DNA from: a virus
Direction: 5' to 3' (one strand)
IMG/VR virus record: IMGVR_UViG_3300043446_004900
Location: 1 to 23,041 of that record
Length of the DNA stretch: 23,041 bases
The position numbers and the translations under genes were made by a program. The notes under the pieces are model-generated. The model saw only the letters and a list, made by a program, of their open reading frames with translations. It was not told the DNA's origin and made no database searches. Below, piece after piece: positions 15,633 through 22,396 of this stretch (positions are counted from its first letter, which is position 1; each line of letters begins with the position of its first letter).

Positions 15633-15859
15633 TACATTTTTTTAGGTAATTGCTCTTTTTCGAGTTTCTTCTTCCAACGTGCTTTAGCTGCACCTTTGGC
15701 ACGTTTGCGAGCTGTGGTTGGTTTTTCGTAAAATTCTTTTTTACGCAAGTCGTCTAAAATACCAGCGTCTTCTACTTTACGTTTAAAACGCCTTAATGCT
15801 TGATTGATGTTTTCATTATCTCTAACGGTAACACCAGTTCCTTTACTCTTGTGATTCAT
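15629..15859 (-). CDS. rpsU: Ribosomal protein bS21 homologue
   Basis: A small basic protein of the 30S subunit near the anti-Shine-Dalgarno end of 16S rRNA. The bS21 signature is [20 protein letters not shown], followed by the [19 protein letters not shown] segment and a Lys/Arg-rich tail. Three ATGs occur in a row (15865, 15862, 15859); the third has AGAGG at the best distance. The start overlaps the end of the upstream gene. Phage bS21 is common in large aquatic phages and is thought to exchange into host ribosomes and favour phage mRNAs. That may matter here, since several genes lack a Shine-Dalgarno sequence. Confidence 0.93.
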   Translation of the reverse strand: MNHKSKGTGVTVRDNENINQALRRFKRKVEDAGILDDLRKKEFYEKPTTARKRAKGAAKARWKKKLEKEQLPKKMY

Positions 15860-16256
15860 CATCATCCTCTTCGTTGTTATCAGAAAACTGTTCTACAATT
15901 TGATCCAAATCCCAAATTCTATTTTTTGAAATTAAATTATAAGGAGTTGTTTCGTCCTTAGTTATATAGTGTGCATTGGGTTGTGCTAGTAAGAAAGTGA
16001 CAAATTTTTGAGTTATTGGATCGCAATTATCTATATCTACAATAACTACATCAACTTGTTGGGCTACACTTAGCATCCAACTTATATCTGTTTCTTGTTC
16101 ATCAAACATAAAAACATTTAGATCATCGATGCTTTTGCTCAAAATGGATTGAAATTGCTGTTTAATGTAATTTGAAGGTTTAACAAGCAGATAACTCAAG
16201 TTCATGTTGAACAGTTTATCCGGTGGTGTTATTAGAGTTATTTTTCCTAAGTTCAT
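15843..16256 (-). CDS. Conserved phage protein of unknown function (137 aa)
   Basis: It begins [19 protein letters not shown] from the ATG at 16256; an in-frame start at 16316 would add 20 residues but runs deeper into the upstream frame. The fold looks alternating alpha/beta, with strands [15 protein letters not shown] and [10 protein letters not shown], then helices, and an acidic tail ([13 protein letters not shown]). I recall similar proteins in marine T4-like phages near structural genes but know no function. The run [11 protein letters not shown] recalls a receiver or P-loop strand, but no complete motif is present. It overlaps the extension frame upstream and bS21 downstream. Confidence 0.7.
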   Translation of the reverse strand: MNLGKITLITPPDKLFNMNLSYLLVKPSNYIKQQFQSILSKSIDDLNVFMFDEQETDISWMLSVAQQVDVVIVDIDNCDPITQKFVTFLLAQPNAHYITKDETTPYNLISKNRIWDLDQIVEQFSDNNEEDDDESQE

Positions 16257-16539
16257 ATATTCTACTTGCAAATTCTTGTAATCTTTCTCTTGAATAATTA
16301 GCAAATTTTGGACCACGTGCTTTAGTTTCTTCTACAAAATCATAAAGCGCAGGATCTGAATATTTGTCAATTATCAAATCATTGAAACGATCAATATCAT
16401 AAATCCTATACAGTTCGTCTTTTGGTTTATTAATGCGGGCCCAAAGTGTTGATTCACTTTGTTCTGCATTTTGTACATAACCTGTTACGATCTGCTCTTG
16501 ACTTGAATCTTGCCCGTCTCGTCCTTTGTCATGTAAGTC
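16216..16539 (-). CDS. -1 frame C-terminal extension of the 408-aa protein (no start codon of its own)
   Basis: A 107-codon minus-strand frame with convincing protein content ([51 protein letters not shown]) but no ATG, GTG or TTG near its start; the first TTG is far inside. It lies in the -1 frame relative to the 408-aa gene and overlaps its end. A -1 shift at A-AAA-AAG (16539-16545) would join 391 residues of that gene to this frame, giving about 498 aa. A base miscall in the A9 run or a natural indel would have the same effect. The zero-frame tail MTKDETGKIQVKSRS also looks natural, so the real junction could lie between 16539 and 16485. Confidence 0.65.
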   Translation of the reverse strand, partial: DLHDKGRDGQDSSQEQIVTGYVQNAEQSESTLWARINKPKDELYRIYDIDRFNDLIIDKYSDPALYDFVEETKARGPKFANYSRERLQEFASRIYELRKNNSNNTTG

Positions 16540-17711
16540 TTTTTTTTTGATTCTTCTGTTTCTTCTGCCTTAGGAAAGTCTGGTTCAACTTGGGCCTTCT
16601 TTTCTTCTTCAACCGCTTTTTCAGCTTCCTCAATCATTTTATTCCATTGCTCTAATGGCATTGGAGTTTCTTCCTGTTTTACATCTTCAAGACGTTCTTG
16701 TACACGCTCTTCGGCTTGTTTAAGAAAGTCTGGTTCAAGGTCTAATGCTTTTTCCTCCGGCGCTGTTATATCACCTCCTAGTGCAGTCGACGGTGTTTCG
16801 CTTGGTACCTCTACAGGTTGTTGTACTGATGGGAATGGCCATAGTGAGCTGATTTGCGGCCAATCAAAGTTTCTTACCTTTGCCTCTTCTTGAATTTGTT
16901 CTATTTGTGTGTCTGTTAATGGACCGTCATCTGGTTCATATTTAGGTTGTTGACTTCTATACCAACCAAATGTCATTTGTGCAGCTAACAACATAATAAC
17001 TGCCAACGGATCGAACACAATAACAATAAGGATAATAATCCATGTTACTGCACGTTCTAACATGTTTTCATCTGCGCCGTGGTCACCGTAGATAAATTTG
17101 GCAATATATTTTATAGGTCCAACTTCTGCTTCAACTTTTCGAACTTCGGCTGCGATAGGTGCACGGTCTTCATTAAGTTGTACAATTTTCTTCTGCTCGG
17201 CTTCGATTTCAGAAAGTAGTCTACTACGTTCCTTTTGTTGGGACCTACGTATAGCAACGGCTTTATCAGCACCTTTCTCGTCTGAGCTTCGACCCATAAC
17301 TTGGTCCACAGCCTCATCCATCTGTTTAAGCGCCTTGCGGTTAGCATCGATGTTTTCCTTTGTTATTTTAATTTTCTCGTCATAAATGGCAATCTTACTT
17401 TGAACATCGCCACTTACTAAGTTTTGGTCGTTGTGTGCTTTGCTTAGGAATCCAAAGATACCCATTGAAGTAATAATCATCAGCACCATCACTGCTGTAA
17501 TCATATAATACTTCATGAAACGTGGAGCACGTTCCCAATTGGCTTTGAGCCAACTCGCGCAAACAAGTTTAGCTACTTCTAATGAAGACCCCATTACAAT
17601 GATTGGAATGGCGGCGGCAGAAAATATTGCGGTAAGACCTACTACAGAGTAATAGATCGCTACCGCGGATATTGTTAAGCCAGTTAAGAGTAGTAACCAG
17701 GCTAGTATCAT
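16485..17711 (-). CDS. Three-TM coiled-coil phage protein (408 aa)
   Basis: Predicted inner-membrane protein. Hydrophobic segments lie at about 1-40 and 68-90, a long charged coiled coil at about 100-198, a third TM segment at about 221-246 (IIILIVIVFDPLAVIMLLAAQ), then a Pro/Glu/Lys-rich tail (about 255-408). Similar coil-containing proteins with the FDPLAVIML segment occur, as I recall, in marine T4-like phages; function unknown. The acidic, charged tail resembles a flexible linker, and the probable -1 extension would add a folded domain after it. It could be a membrane-associated virion protein, or a factor altering the host membrane. It starts 9 bases after the previous stop. Confidence 0.75.
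   Translation of the reverse strand: MILAWLLLLTGLTISAVAIYYSVVGLTAIFSAAAIPIIVMGSSLEVAKLVCASWLKANWERAPRFMKYYMITAVMVLMIITSMGIFGFLSKAHNDQNLVSGDVQSKIAIYDEKIKITKENIDANRKALKQMDEAVDQVMGRSSDEKGADKAVAIRRSQQKERSRLLSEIEAEQKKIVQLNEDRAPIAAEVRKVEAEVGPIKYIAKFIYGDHGADENMLERAVTWIIILIVIVFDPLAVIMLLAAQMTFGWYRSQQPKYEPDDGPLTDTQIEQIQEEAKVRNFDWPQISSLWPFPSVQQPVEVPSETPSTALGGDITAPEEKALDLEPDFLKQAEERVQERLEDVKQEETPMPLEQWNKMIEEAEKAVEEEKKAQVEPDFPKAEETEESKKKTYMTKDETGKIQVKSRS
16539..16548 (-). other. A9G slippery run, candidate -1 frameshift or transcription slippage site
   Basis: The minus strand reads AAAAAAAAAG. In the zero frame the codons are AAA AAA AAG, so the heptamer A-AAA-AAG (16545-16539) is in the phase used by E. 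coli dnaX. Nine A residues are also long enough for RNA polymerase slippage. No clear downstream stem-loop was seen. Confidence 0.55.
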
Positions 17712-17719
17712 TGATTGCC

Positions 17720-18355
17720 TTATTCTGCAGCCCCGGCAGAGTCAGTTGTAATTAACTCAGTGCCGTCGATTAATGTTACAGTTGTATCAGCCCAAATATC
17801 AGCTCCAGAGTCTGGAGCGGCAACAGTAATGCTTAACATATTATCTGTTCCAGCTGTACCGTTATACACTCGAACATTGGCTGTAGTTGCATCACGGAAA
17901 CCGCGAACAAACTGATCTTTAATTGCCAATGCTGTTGTTGTAATTGTAGTAGATCCATCTGCACCGGTATATGGAGTGCCAATTTGGTTTTTAACAGCAT
18001 CCAGTACTCCAGCATCTCGGTCGTATTTGACTGTGAATGCTAGGCTAGTTACTTGATTATCACCGGCAGTTTCTGGACCACCACCACTGATGCCTGTTTC
18101 AATATCTAAAATTTGGCAGTCTGCTAAACCTGTCAAACGATTAACTACATTGCGGAAACGCATATTTCCTCTAGCACGAGCTTTACCTTTAACCAATGTA
18201 GTTGGTAATGTAGCAAAACTATCTGCTGAGTTTGGTGTAATTGCACCGTTATCGTTACCGTCTGCTGTAGCGTATGTACCTGTAGAGGCTACCCAAACGA
18301 TTCTATAGAATCCTGGGCTTAATTGATTGCTGTCTTGTTGAAATCCTGATGGCAT
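17720..18355 (-). CDS. Predicted virion structural protein (211 aa)
   Basis: It begins MPSGFQQDSNQLSPGFYRIV and is beta-rich, with Gly/Ala/Thr-rich segments, LPTTLVKGKARARGNMRFRN, LADCQILDIE and FTVKYDRDAG. No signal peptide or TM segment. I recall proteins with this start in metagenomic marine phages, annotated only as hypothetical or structural. It is expressed from a strong site: GATAAATA box then AAGGAG 10 bases before the ATG, consistent with a late abundant protein. Tail, decoration or adhesin roles are all possible. Confidence 0.65.
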   Translation of the reverse strand: MPSGFQQDSNQLSPGFYRIVWVASTGTYATADGNDNGAITPNSADSFATLPTTLVKGKARARGNMRFRNVVNRLTGLADCQILDIETGISGGGPETAGDNQVTSLAFTVKYDRDAGVLDAVKNQIGTPYTGADGSTTITTTALAIKDQFVRGFRDATTANVRVYNGTAGTDNMLSITVAAPDSGADIWADTTVTLIDGTELITTDSAGAAE

Positions 18356-18377
18356 TTTGATGCTCCTTAATATCTAA

Positions 18378-18385
18378 TATTTATC
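18378..18385 (-). promoter_or_regulatory. GATAAATA late-promoter-like box before the 211-aa gene
   Basis: Minus-strand GATAAATA is followed by TTAGATATTAAGGAGCATC and the ATG. Placement (22 bases upstream with a Shine-Dalgarno between) is ideal for a T4-type late promoter, the best of the six copies seen. Confidence 0.5.
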
Positions 18386-18391
18386 GTTATT

Positions 18392-18727
18392 TTACTTGAA
18401 AACAATCAAAGCTAACAGGGCCGCTTGTACAAAAAAGCCAAAACCTATAGTTACAATGTTAAGTAAATCCTTTTGGATCGTTGCTTTAATAAAGAAAAGA
18501 AACAATCCTAGCCAACCAAAAAGTACCATGTCAACGGGAGGCATCTTTTCAGTTAATCCTGTAAGAACAGCAATCATTGTAGGAATGGTTGCCATGTGTA
18601 GTAGTACCACGGCAATCCATCCTGCTGTCTCTGCTGAAATGTGAGGTGCATGTTCTTTGATATTTTTAACCCAAAGATCTGCATTAAAAAAATCTTGTGT
18701 AAACTTCTTTACAACTTCCATGTTCAT
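18392..18727 (-). CDS. Small membrane protein with three TM segments (111 aa)
   Basis: It begins MNMEVVKKFTQDFFNADLWV, followed by hydrophobic stretches at about 35-55 (AGWIAVVLLHMATIPTMIAV), 67-82 (VDMVLFGWLGLFLFF) and 90-110 (NIVTIGFGFFVQAALLALIV). The ATG at 18727 has GAGG six bases upstream; the longer GTG start at 18739 is less likely. It directly follows the SleB lysin gene, so a holin or lysis-timing role is attractive but unproven. No family recognised. Confidence 0.7.
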   Translation of the reverse strand: MNMEVVKKFTQDFFNADLWVKNIKEHAPHISAETAGWIAVVLLHMATIPTMIAVLTGLTEKMPPVDMVLFGWLGLFLFFIKATIQKDLLNIVTIGFGFFVQAALLALIVFK

Positions 18728-18735
18728 AATTATCC

Positions 18736-19266
18736 TCACTTATAAAAAACGTGTCTACCAACTTTTGCAATTGGCTTTTTGCCCCACTTAGGATTAACGT
18801 AGTCAGCATGATAATACAATGCTTGCTTTACGCTGTCAAGTCTAAATCCTTCCAGTAGTACTTTCTTTGCTACTTCCATAGATTCATAGTAAACTGGGCC
18901 GTTCATAGGCTTTTTAAGGCTTGCACTATCGCAATACCAACTGAATTGGCAAAGTACCTTTTCATATACTACGTTCTTTTGATAAACAACCTGGCAGATA
19001 TCACTAGGGAATTGTCCACTTTCTGCACGATTGATTGTAACTTGTGCTACGGCTACTTTACCTTCAAAAGGTTCGTAACCAGCTTCATGATATATGTTAC
19101 GAGCAAGACAGTCTAATTGTTTCTGTCTCATACTTGCTGTAACGTTGCTCACTTCCATGCGAGCTGTTTTTAGGGTTTCCAGTTTATAATTAACTGCCTT
19201 ATACCCTGCGATTGTTACCGCTAGCATAGCTAGGGCAAATATTACAAATTTTATGATGCGTATCAT
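18736..19266 (-). CDS. SleB-type cell wall hydrolase with membrane anchor
   Basis: A 176-aa peptidoglycan hydrolase of the Hydrolase_2 (SleB) family, predicted lytic transglycosylase. An N-terminal TM segment or signal anchor (4-24) precedes the catalytic domain (about 52-174). The domain has CLARNIYHEAGYEP (catalytic Glu61 in YHEA), GKVAVAQVTINRAESGQFP and CQFSWYCD, all hallmarks of the family. It probably serves as endolysin, the anchor giving a SAR-type or Sec-exported form, or as an entry enzyme. AAAGGAG precedes the ATG, after a structured 150-base leader. The next gene encodes a small membrane protein. Confidence 0.9.
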   Translation of the reverse strand: MIRIIKFVIFALAMLAVTIAGYKAVNYKLETLKTARMEVSNVTASMRQKQLDCLARNIYHEAGYEPFEGKVAVAQVTINRAESGQFPSDICQVVYQKNVVYEKVLCQFSWYCDSASLKKPMNGPVYYESMEVAKKVLLEGFRLDSVKQALYYHADYVNPKWGKKPIAKVGRHVFYK

Positions 19267-19418
19267 TTAGTTTCTCCTTTACGCTGGAACAGGCGTCGCT
19301 AGCGCCGTTATTAAAAAGTTTTGGCCGTTGGCATCTCCTTGGTTAAACGGTACCTTATTTTTCAGGTACAATATATAGTTATGCCTGTGTGTCTCTGATA
19401 AAAACATAAGTTTTTAAG
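19267..19418 (-). other. Structured 152-base intergenic leader of the lysin gene
   Basis: No gene is supported here. On the minus strand it holds GTACCT...AGGTAC, a 6-bp stem, then an AAGGAGATG start opening a 7-codon frame (MPTAKTF, 19311-19334), then a GGCG...CGCC hairpin (19292-19306) close before the lysin Shine-Dalgarno. This could delay or tune lysin translation; no known riboswitch or tRNA was recognised. Confidence 0.4.
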
Positions 19419-19802
19419 TTATCTACGCATTTTACTAATTTCTACTGCTTGTTCATCACTAAAAATGGGCACAGCATTGCTTTTATGCATGGTTCCAATG
19501 CCTTTTATCATGGTTCCAGTGTAAACTTTATCTGGAGATTTCAAGCAAGGACCTGCGGTAAACGGCAAGCTGTCAATTTTTGGTGTTTCACGTATAAACG
19601 GTTTGTTTACAACAGGACTCATAGTTGGCGCAGCCAAACCGCGTTTACGCTTTTTATCCTCTGCTTCAATTGCCCATTTTTTCTGTAGGGCTTTCCAACT
19701 TTCGTCCAATTCTCTAGCCTTTCTAGCATGTTCTGCTGAAGCGAATTTCTTTTTGCCTTTCTTTTTGCCTGTGGTACTAAGCCACGGGCCTTCCAAATGC
19801 AT
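19419..19802 (-). CDS. Basic phage protein of unknown function (about 127 aa)
   Basis: From the ATG at 19802 it begins MHLEGPWLSTTGKKKGKKKF, then a charged helical stretch (SAEHARKARELDESWKALQK) and a Lys/Arg-rich segment, followed by a Pro-rich middle and an ending SDEQAVEISKMRR. A TTG at 19808 with GGAG six bases upstream is an equally good start. The same N-terminal pattern is known to me from marine T4-like phages without function. It sits alone behind a perfect consensus promoter with an operator-like palindrome, suggesting strong early, controlled expression. It could bind nucleic acid (inference from charge). Confidence 0.7.
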   Translation of the reverse strand: MHLEGPWLSTTGKKKGKKKFASAEHARKARELDESWKALQKKWAIEAEDKKRKRGLAAPTMSPVVNKPFIRETPKIDSLPFTAGPCLKSPDKVYTGTMIKGIGTMHKSNAVPIFSDEQAVEISKMRR

Positions 19803-19831
19803 ACTCAATTTATTCTCCAAAAGTAGTGATT

Positions 19832-19868
19832 ATTCTAGTATTATACTAGAATATCAAAATTATGTCAA
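19832..19868 (-). promoter_or_regulatory. Perfect consensus sigma-70 promoter with overlapping operator palindrome
   Basis: Minus-strand TTGACA (19863-19868), 17 bases, TATAAT (19840-19845): both boxes and spacing are ideal. A 21-base perfect palindrome with one central base (19832-19852; half-site ATTCTAGTAT) is centred on the -10 box. This suggests a repressor site blocking the promoter. Confidence 0.8.
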
Positions 19869-19879
19869 CTATTTTTGGT

Positions 19880-20206
19880 TTAAACTCGAAATGATTCGCC
19901 GCACCCACAGCGATCACGTTCGTTTGGATTGACAAAGTCAAACCCTTCATTAAGTCCGTTGCGGACCCAATCTATAGTTAGCCCATTTAGATAGGCTAGA
20001 CTTTTAGCATCAACAAGTATTGCAAAATCAGGTTGAGCAAAATTGGTTACACCTACTTCTGCTTCATACTTGTCCACATATTCTATGGTATAAGCCAATC
20101 CGCTACAACCTGTAGTTTTTACACCTAACCGAATTCCAATACCCTTGCCACGTTTCTCAAGCAGTTGTTTGATTTTCTTTTTGGCTGTGTCGGTTACGGT
20201 AATCAT
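19880..20206 (-). CDS. iscA: IscA/HesB-type Fe-S carrier protein
   Basis: A-type carrier of 108 aa that binds iron or Fe-S clusters and passes them to target proteins. The three conserved cysteines are present: Cys34 (TTGCSGLAY) and Cys100/Cys102 (DRCGCGESF). ITVTDTAKKKIKQLL is the usual N-terminus. The gene overlaps the end of iscU by 50 bases; AAGGCGG lies before the ATG inside iscU. The natural target in the phage context could be ferredoxin, needed by heme oxygenase and bilin reductase, or ribonucleotide reductase (inference). Confidence 0.95.
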   Translation of the reverse strand: MITVTDTAKKKIKQLLEKRGKGIGIRLGVKTTGCSGLAYTIEYVDKYEAEVGVTNFAQPDFAILVDAKSLAYLNGLTIDWVRNGLNEGFDFVNPNERDRCGCGESFRV

Positions 20207-20561
20207 TTACTGCCGCCTTGATAGCATCTTCTGCCAATATACTACAGTGTATCTTAACGGGCGGTAACGCAAGCTCAGTAGCGATATCTGAGTTCTTGAT
20301 AGTACCTGCCTCGTCAAGTGTTTTGCCCTTGAGCCACTCTGTGACAAGACTAGAACTGGCAATAGCACTACCGCAACCATAAGTCTTAAATTTAGCATCC
20401 TCGATTATCCCATCGTCGTTGACTTTGATTTGTAGTTTCATTACGTCCCCACAAGCAGGTGCGCCAACCATTCCGGTACCCACGCTAGGATCAGACTTGT
20501 CAAAACTACCCACATTACGAGGGTTTTCATAATGATCAATTACCTTGTCACTGTATGCCAT
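20157..20561 (-). CDS. iscU: IscU Fe-S cluster scaffold
   Basis: Scaffold on which cysteine desulfurase and iron build [2Fe-2S] clusters. The 134-aa protein has Cys37 and Asp39 (APACGDV), Cys63 (YGCGSAIASS), and His105/Cys106 (KIHCSIL), numbered as in E. coli. The chaperone-recognition motif LPPVK (99-103) is intact, so it should be unloaded by an Hsp70 (host HscA, possibly phage DnaK). No iscS, hscA or fdx is in the window. The C-terminus is about 6 aa longer than usual because it runs into iscA. The ATG lacks a Shine-Dalgarno and follows a GATAAATA box by 4 bases. Confidence 0.96.
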   Translation of the reverse strand: MAYSDKVIDHYENPRNVGSFDKSDPSVGTGMVGAPACGDVMKLQIKVNDDGIIEDAKFKTYGCGSAIASSSLVTEWLKGKTLDEAGTIKNSDIATELALPPVKIHCSILAEDAIKAAVNDYRNRHSQKENQTTA

Positions 20562-20565
20562 ACAG

Positions 20566-20573
20566 TATTTATC
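20566..20573 (-). promoter_or_regulatory. GATAAATA late-promoter-like box before iscU
   Basis: Minus-strand GATAAATA ends 4 bases before the iscU ATG, the same distance as at 2366 before the lipoprotein gene. There is no Shine-Dalgarno between, so it would give a nearly leaderless mRNA if it is a T4-like late promoter. Confidence 0.4.
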
Positions 20574-20576
20574 TGA

Positions 20577-20771
20577 TTATTTTGCGTCTTTGCGAGCGTT
20601 CTTAACTGCTGTTACATCGTTACGAACATCTTTACAGAGTTTGGCAAGTTCTTGTAAGTGTTTGCGAACACGGGTACCGGCAGCACCAACTTCTTTATCG
20701 TAGAACTTTTCGAAATCGCCTTCCATTGCTTCTACGATTGCTGTAAATTCCGAGTATCTGTTATTAGCCAT
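20577..20771 (-). CDS. Histone H1-like (Hc1-type) small protein
   Basis: A 64-aa helical, Lys/Arg-rich protein: FEKFYDKEVGAAGTRVRKHL, then LAKLCKDVRNDVTAVKNARKDAK. This matches the N-terminal domain of Hc1-type bacterial histone H1-like proteins (FDKFY...AAGTRVRKxLQ...LxKxxR). Such proteins bind DNA and may compact phage or host genomes. The long Lys/Ala-rich tail of chlamydial Hc1 is absent. It has its own sigma-70 promoter (20812-20840), a small hairpin in the leader and AAAGGAG before the ATG, so it is probably made early and abundantly. Confidence 0.75.
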   Translation of the reverse strand: MANNRYSEFTAIVEAMEGDFEKFYDKEVGAAGTRVRKHLQELAKLCKDVRNDVTAVKNARKDAK

Positions 20772-20791
20772 TTTATTTCTCCTTTAATGGT

Positions 20792-20804
20792 GAGCTGTTA
20801 GCTC
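20792..20804 (-). other. Small hairpin in the leader of the Hc1-like gene
   Basis: GAGCT-AAC-AGCTC forms a 5-bp stem between the promoter at 20812 and the Shine-Dalgarno AAAGGAG. It may protect the 5' end of the mRNA. Similar leader hairpins precede dnaK, hsp20, clpS and the lysin gene. Confidence 0.45.
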
Positions 20805-20811
20805 TACTACT

Positions 20812-20840
20812 AATTTAGCAGAACACAATAGCTATGTCAA
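20812..20840 (-). promoter_or_regulatory. Sigma-70 promoter of the Hc1-like gene
   Basis: Minus-strand TTGACA (20835-20840) and TAAATT (20812-20817) are separated by 17 bases. It lies between the PAAR-like gene and the Hc1-like gene and points at the latter. Confidence 0.7.
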
Positions 20841-20849
20841 GGGATTTGA

Positions 20850-21119
20850 TTACGGACCAACTTTGCCAGCGTCAACATTTGGGTCTGGGCTTAACACATT
20901 TACAGTTGAGCCCGATGCCATCATAGCACCTGTAACGGCAATGCGTTTGTCTTCAACGTATACTGTAGTTTGGCTAGCAACAACAACATCGCCCAATACC
21001 GAAACAGTTCCTTCTGTTGCAACAGCCCAAGGTTGATCACCGATAAAAACGGTTTTGTTAGTTGTGACTTTTAGTAAATCGGCTCCAACATCTTTTTGAA
21101 CTCTAGCTACACTTGGCAT
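20850..21119 (-). CDS. PAAR-like protein, possible tail-spike tip
   Basis: An 89-aa beta-rich protein with PAAR-type repeats: MPSVARVQKDVG, then TVFIGDQPWAVATEG, TVYVEDKRIAVTG and the closing GSTVNVLSPDPNV. PAAR proteins cap the membrane-piercing spike of contractile tails (T4 gp5.4). Typical PAAR proteins bind zinc through His and Cys; this protein contains no His or Cys at all, so it must fold without that metal site or differ in role. It lies next to two structural-type genes, which supports a tail function. Confidence in the family is moderate. Confidence 0.65.
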   Translation of the reverse strand: MPSVARVQKDVGADLLKVTTNKTVFIGDQPWAVATEGTVSVLGDVVVASQTTVYVEDKRIAVTGAMMASGSTVNVLSPDPNVDAGKVGP

Positions 21120-21124
21120 AATGT

Positions 21125-21778
21125 TTACTCTGGAGATTTGATGCCGGCTATGGCTTTTGTTGATTGTTCAGTTGATTTTGGACTTGGAGGGAAAAGAAAA
21201 TTCTTTAAAGTATCAACTTGTCTTTTAAACCAACCTGAAGTGTCTTTATAAGTTTCTGTTCCAGCAATCCAAGAAACTGTCCTACCTGCTTGTTCTGTCG
21301 CAAAATTAGTTACTGTGCCCTGAGTGTTTGCAGCACTTCTAATAATTCCAGCACCAACAATTTCTTCTCTAAACTGAGTAGGTACGCTTGGCATTTCTAA
21401 AGAACTAGTATTTGCTACAGCATTATCAAAATTATTTGTTTGTATTTGATTTGATGCTTCAGCCGCAACTATAACTGTTCGATATGAAGTTGCAGCCATT
21501 AATCCTTGTATTGCTACATCAATATCTGAAATAGCTTTGTTTATTGATTTTTGTTGTTCTAGATAGTTTGACAAATTTGATCGAATATAAAACAAGTCTG
21601 AACTCATTAACGTTAGCTCTGCTGTCAAAGCCGCAGTTTTTGCAGCGATTGCTGCTGAATCAGTATCAATTATAGTAGTAGTAACTGGTACAAACGGAGG
21701 TAAGTTATAAGCAGGATAAGGTAAATTACTTGTTCCTGGTTGAGCCGTGGCAATAGTTGTAATTTGTCTCAGACTCAT
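21125..21778 (-). CDS. Predicted structural protein, paralogue B (217 aa)
   Basis: Similar over most of its length to the 204-aa protein encoded just upstream. Shared blocks are LMSSDLFYIRSNL, ISDIDVAIQGLMAATS, EASNQIQTNNF, VTNFATEQAGRTVSWIAGTE, YKDTSGWFKRQ and FPPSPKS. The first half is helical; the middle is Ala/Gln-rich. It has a longer Pro-rich N-terminus (NLPYPAYNLPPFVPVTTT) than its partner. There is no known domain; with the PAAR-like gene after it, a baseplate or tail component is likely. It starts 3 bases after the previous stop. Confidence 0.65.
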   Translation of the reverse strand: MSLRQITTIATAQPGTSNLPYPAYNLPPFVPVTTTIIDTDSAAIAAKTAALTAELTLMSSDLFYIRSNLSNYLEQQKSINKAISDIDVAIQGLMAATSYRTVIVAAEASNQIQTNNFDNAVANTSSLEMPSVPTQFREEIVGAGIIRSAANTQGTVTNFATEQAGRTVSWIAGTETYKDTSGWFKRQVDTLKNFLFPPSPKSTEQSTKAIAGIKSPE

Positions 21779-21781
21779 ATT

Positions 21782-22396
21782 TTATTCGCTTGGATCTTTA
21801 GTTCCGCTCAAGGCTTTGCCTGATTGTGCGACTGCTTTTGGACTTGGAGGAAATACAGCAGCAACGATTAAATCTTTTTGTTTCTTTAACCACCCAGCAA
21901 CATCTTTATAAACTTCTGTTCCAATAATCCAAGATTGTGCAGCCGCTGCTTGTGTTGTAATAAAATTAGTAATAGCACCTTCTGTGGTTGCTGCGGCATT
22001 AAGTACCATAGAATTAGTTATCACATCTTTCATTTGATCAGGTATAGGAGGCATTGTTGGAGGAGTTTGTCCGGTTGCCACCATAGTTTGTTTAGTTGCG
22101 GCAACTTTAAAATTATTAGTTTGGATTTGATTTGATGCTGCGGCCGCTTGAATAACTCCCAAGTTACTAGTTGCCGCTGAAAGCCCAGCAATGCTAACAC
22201 TTAAATCACTCAACGCTTTTGATTGGACTTTAGATTGCTCTGCTAGTGTTTCTAAATTTGCTCGGATATAAAACAAATCTGTACTCATGAAAACTAATTC
22301 TGCTCCAATAGCTGTAGTTTGAGCACCGATTGCTAGAGCTGCATCATCAACAATAGTTGTTGTGCCTGGGCCTGTCATCGTAACTGTAGTTGGCAT
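21782..22396 (-). CDS. Predicted structural protein, paralogue A (204 aa)
   Basis: First of the tandem pair. It starts MPTTVTMTGPGTTTIVDDAA, followed by FMSTDLFYIRANLETLAEQS, LSVSIAGLSAATS, AAASNQIQTNNF, a Pro-rich stretch (GQTPPTMPPIPDQM), AAAQSWIIGTEVYKDVAGWL and FPPSPKAV. The block order matches paralogue B exactly, so this is a tandem duplication that has since diverged. A CATAAATA box and AGGAG precede its ATG, indicating late high expression. It may form hetero-oligomers with B in the virion (inference). Confidence 0.65.
   Translation of the reverse strand: MPTTVTMTGPGTTTIVDDAALAIGAQTTAIGAELVFMSTDLFYIRANLETLAEQSKVQSKALSDLSVSIAGLSAATSNLGVIQAAAASNQIQTNNFKVAATKQTMVATGQTPPTMPPIPDQMKDVITNSMVLNAAATTEGAITNFITTQAAAAQSWIIGTEVYKDVAGWLKKQKDLIVAAVFPPSPKAVAQSGKALSGTKDPSE

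Noticed and set aside
16256-16316. Longer start (MVQNLLIIQEKDYKNLQVEY) for the 137-aa protein
   Set aside because: It overlaps the well-formed extension frame by 100 bases, while the ATG at 16256 gives the more natural N-terminus.
19311-19334. Seven-codon leader peptide MPTAKTF before the lysin gene
   Set aside because: The Shine-Dalgarno AAGGAG touches the ATG, which is too close for normal initiation, so it is not listed as a gene.
12734-20561. Bacterial chromosome origin suggested by dnaK, hsp20, clpS, iscU, iscA
   Set aside because: These genes lack their usual bacterial partners (dnaJ, grpE, clpA, iscS, hscA) and are mixed with phage-type genes in one strand-uniform block, so a phage is more likely, though flanking sequence would settle it.
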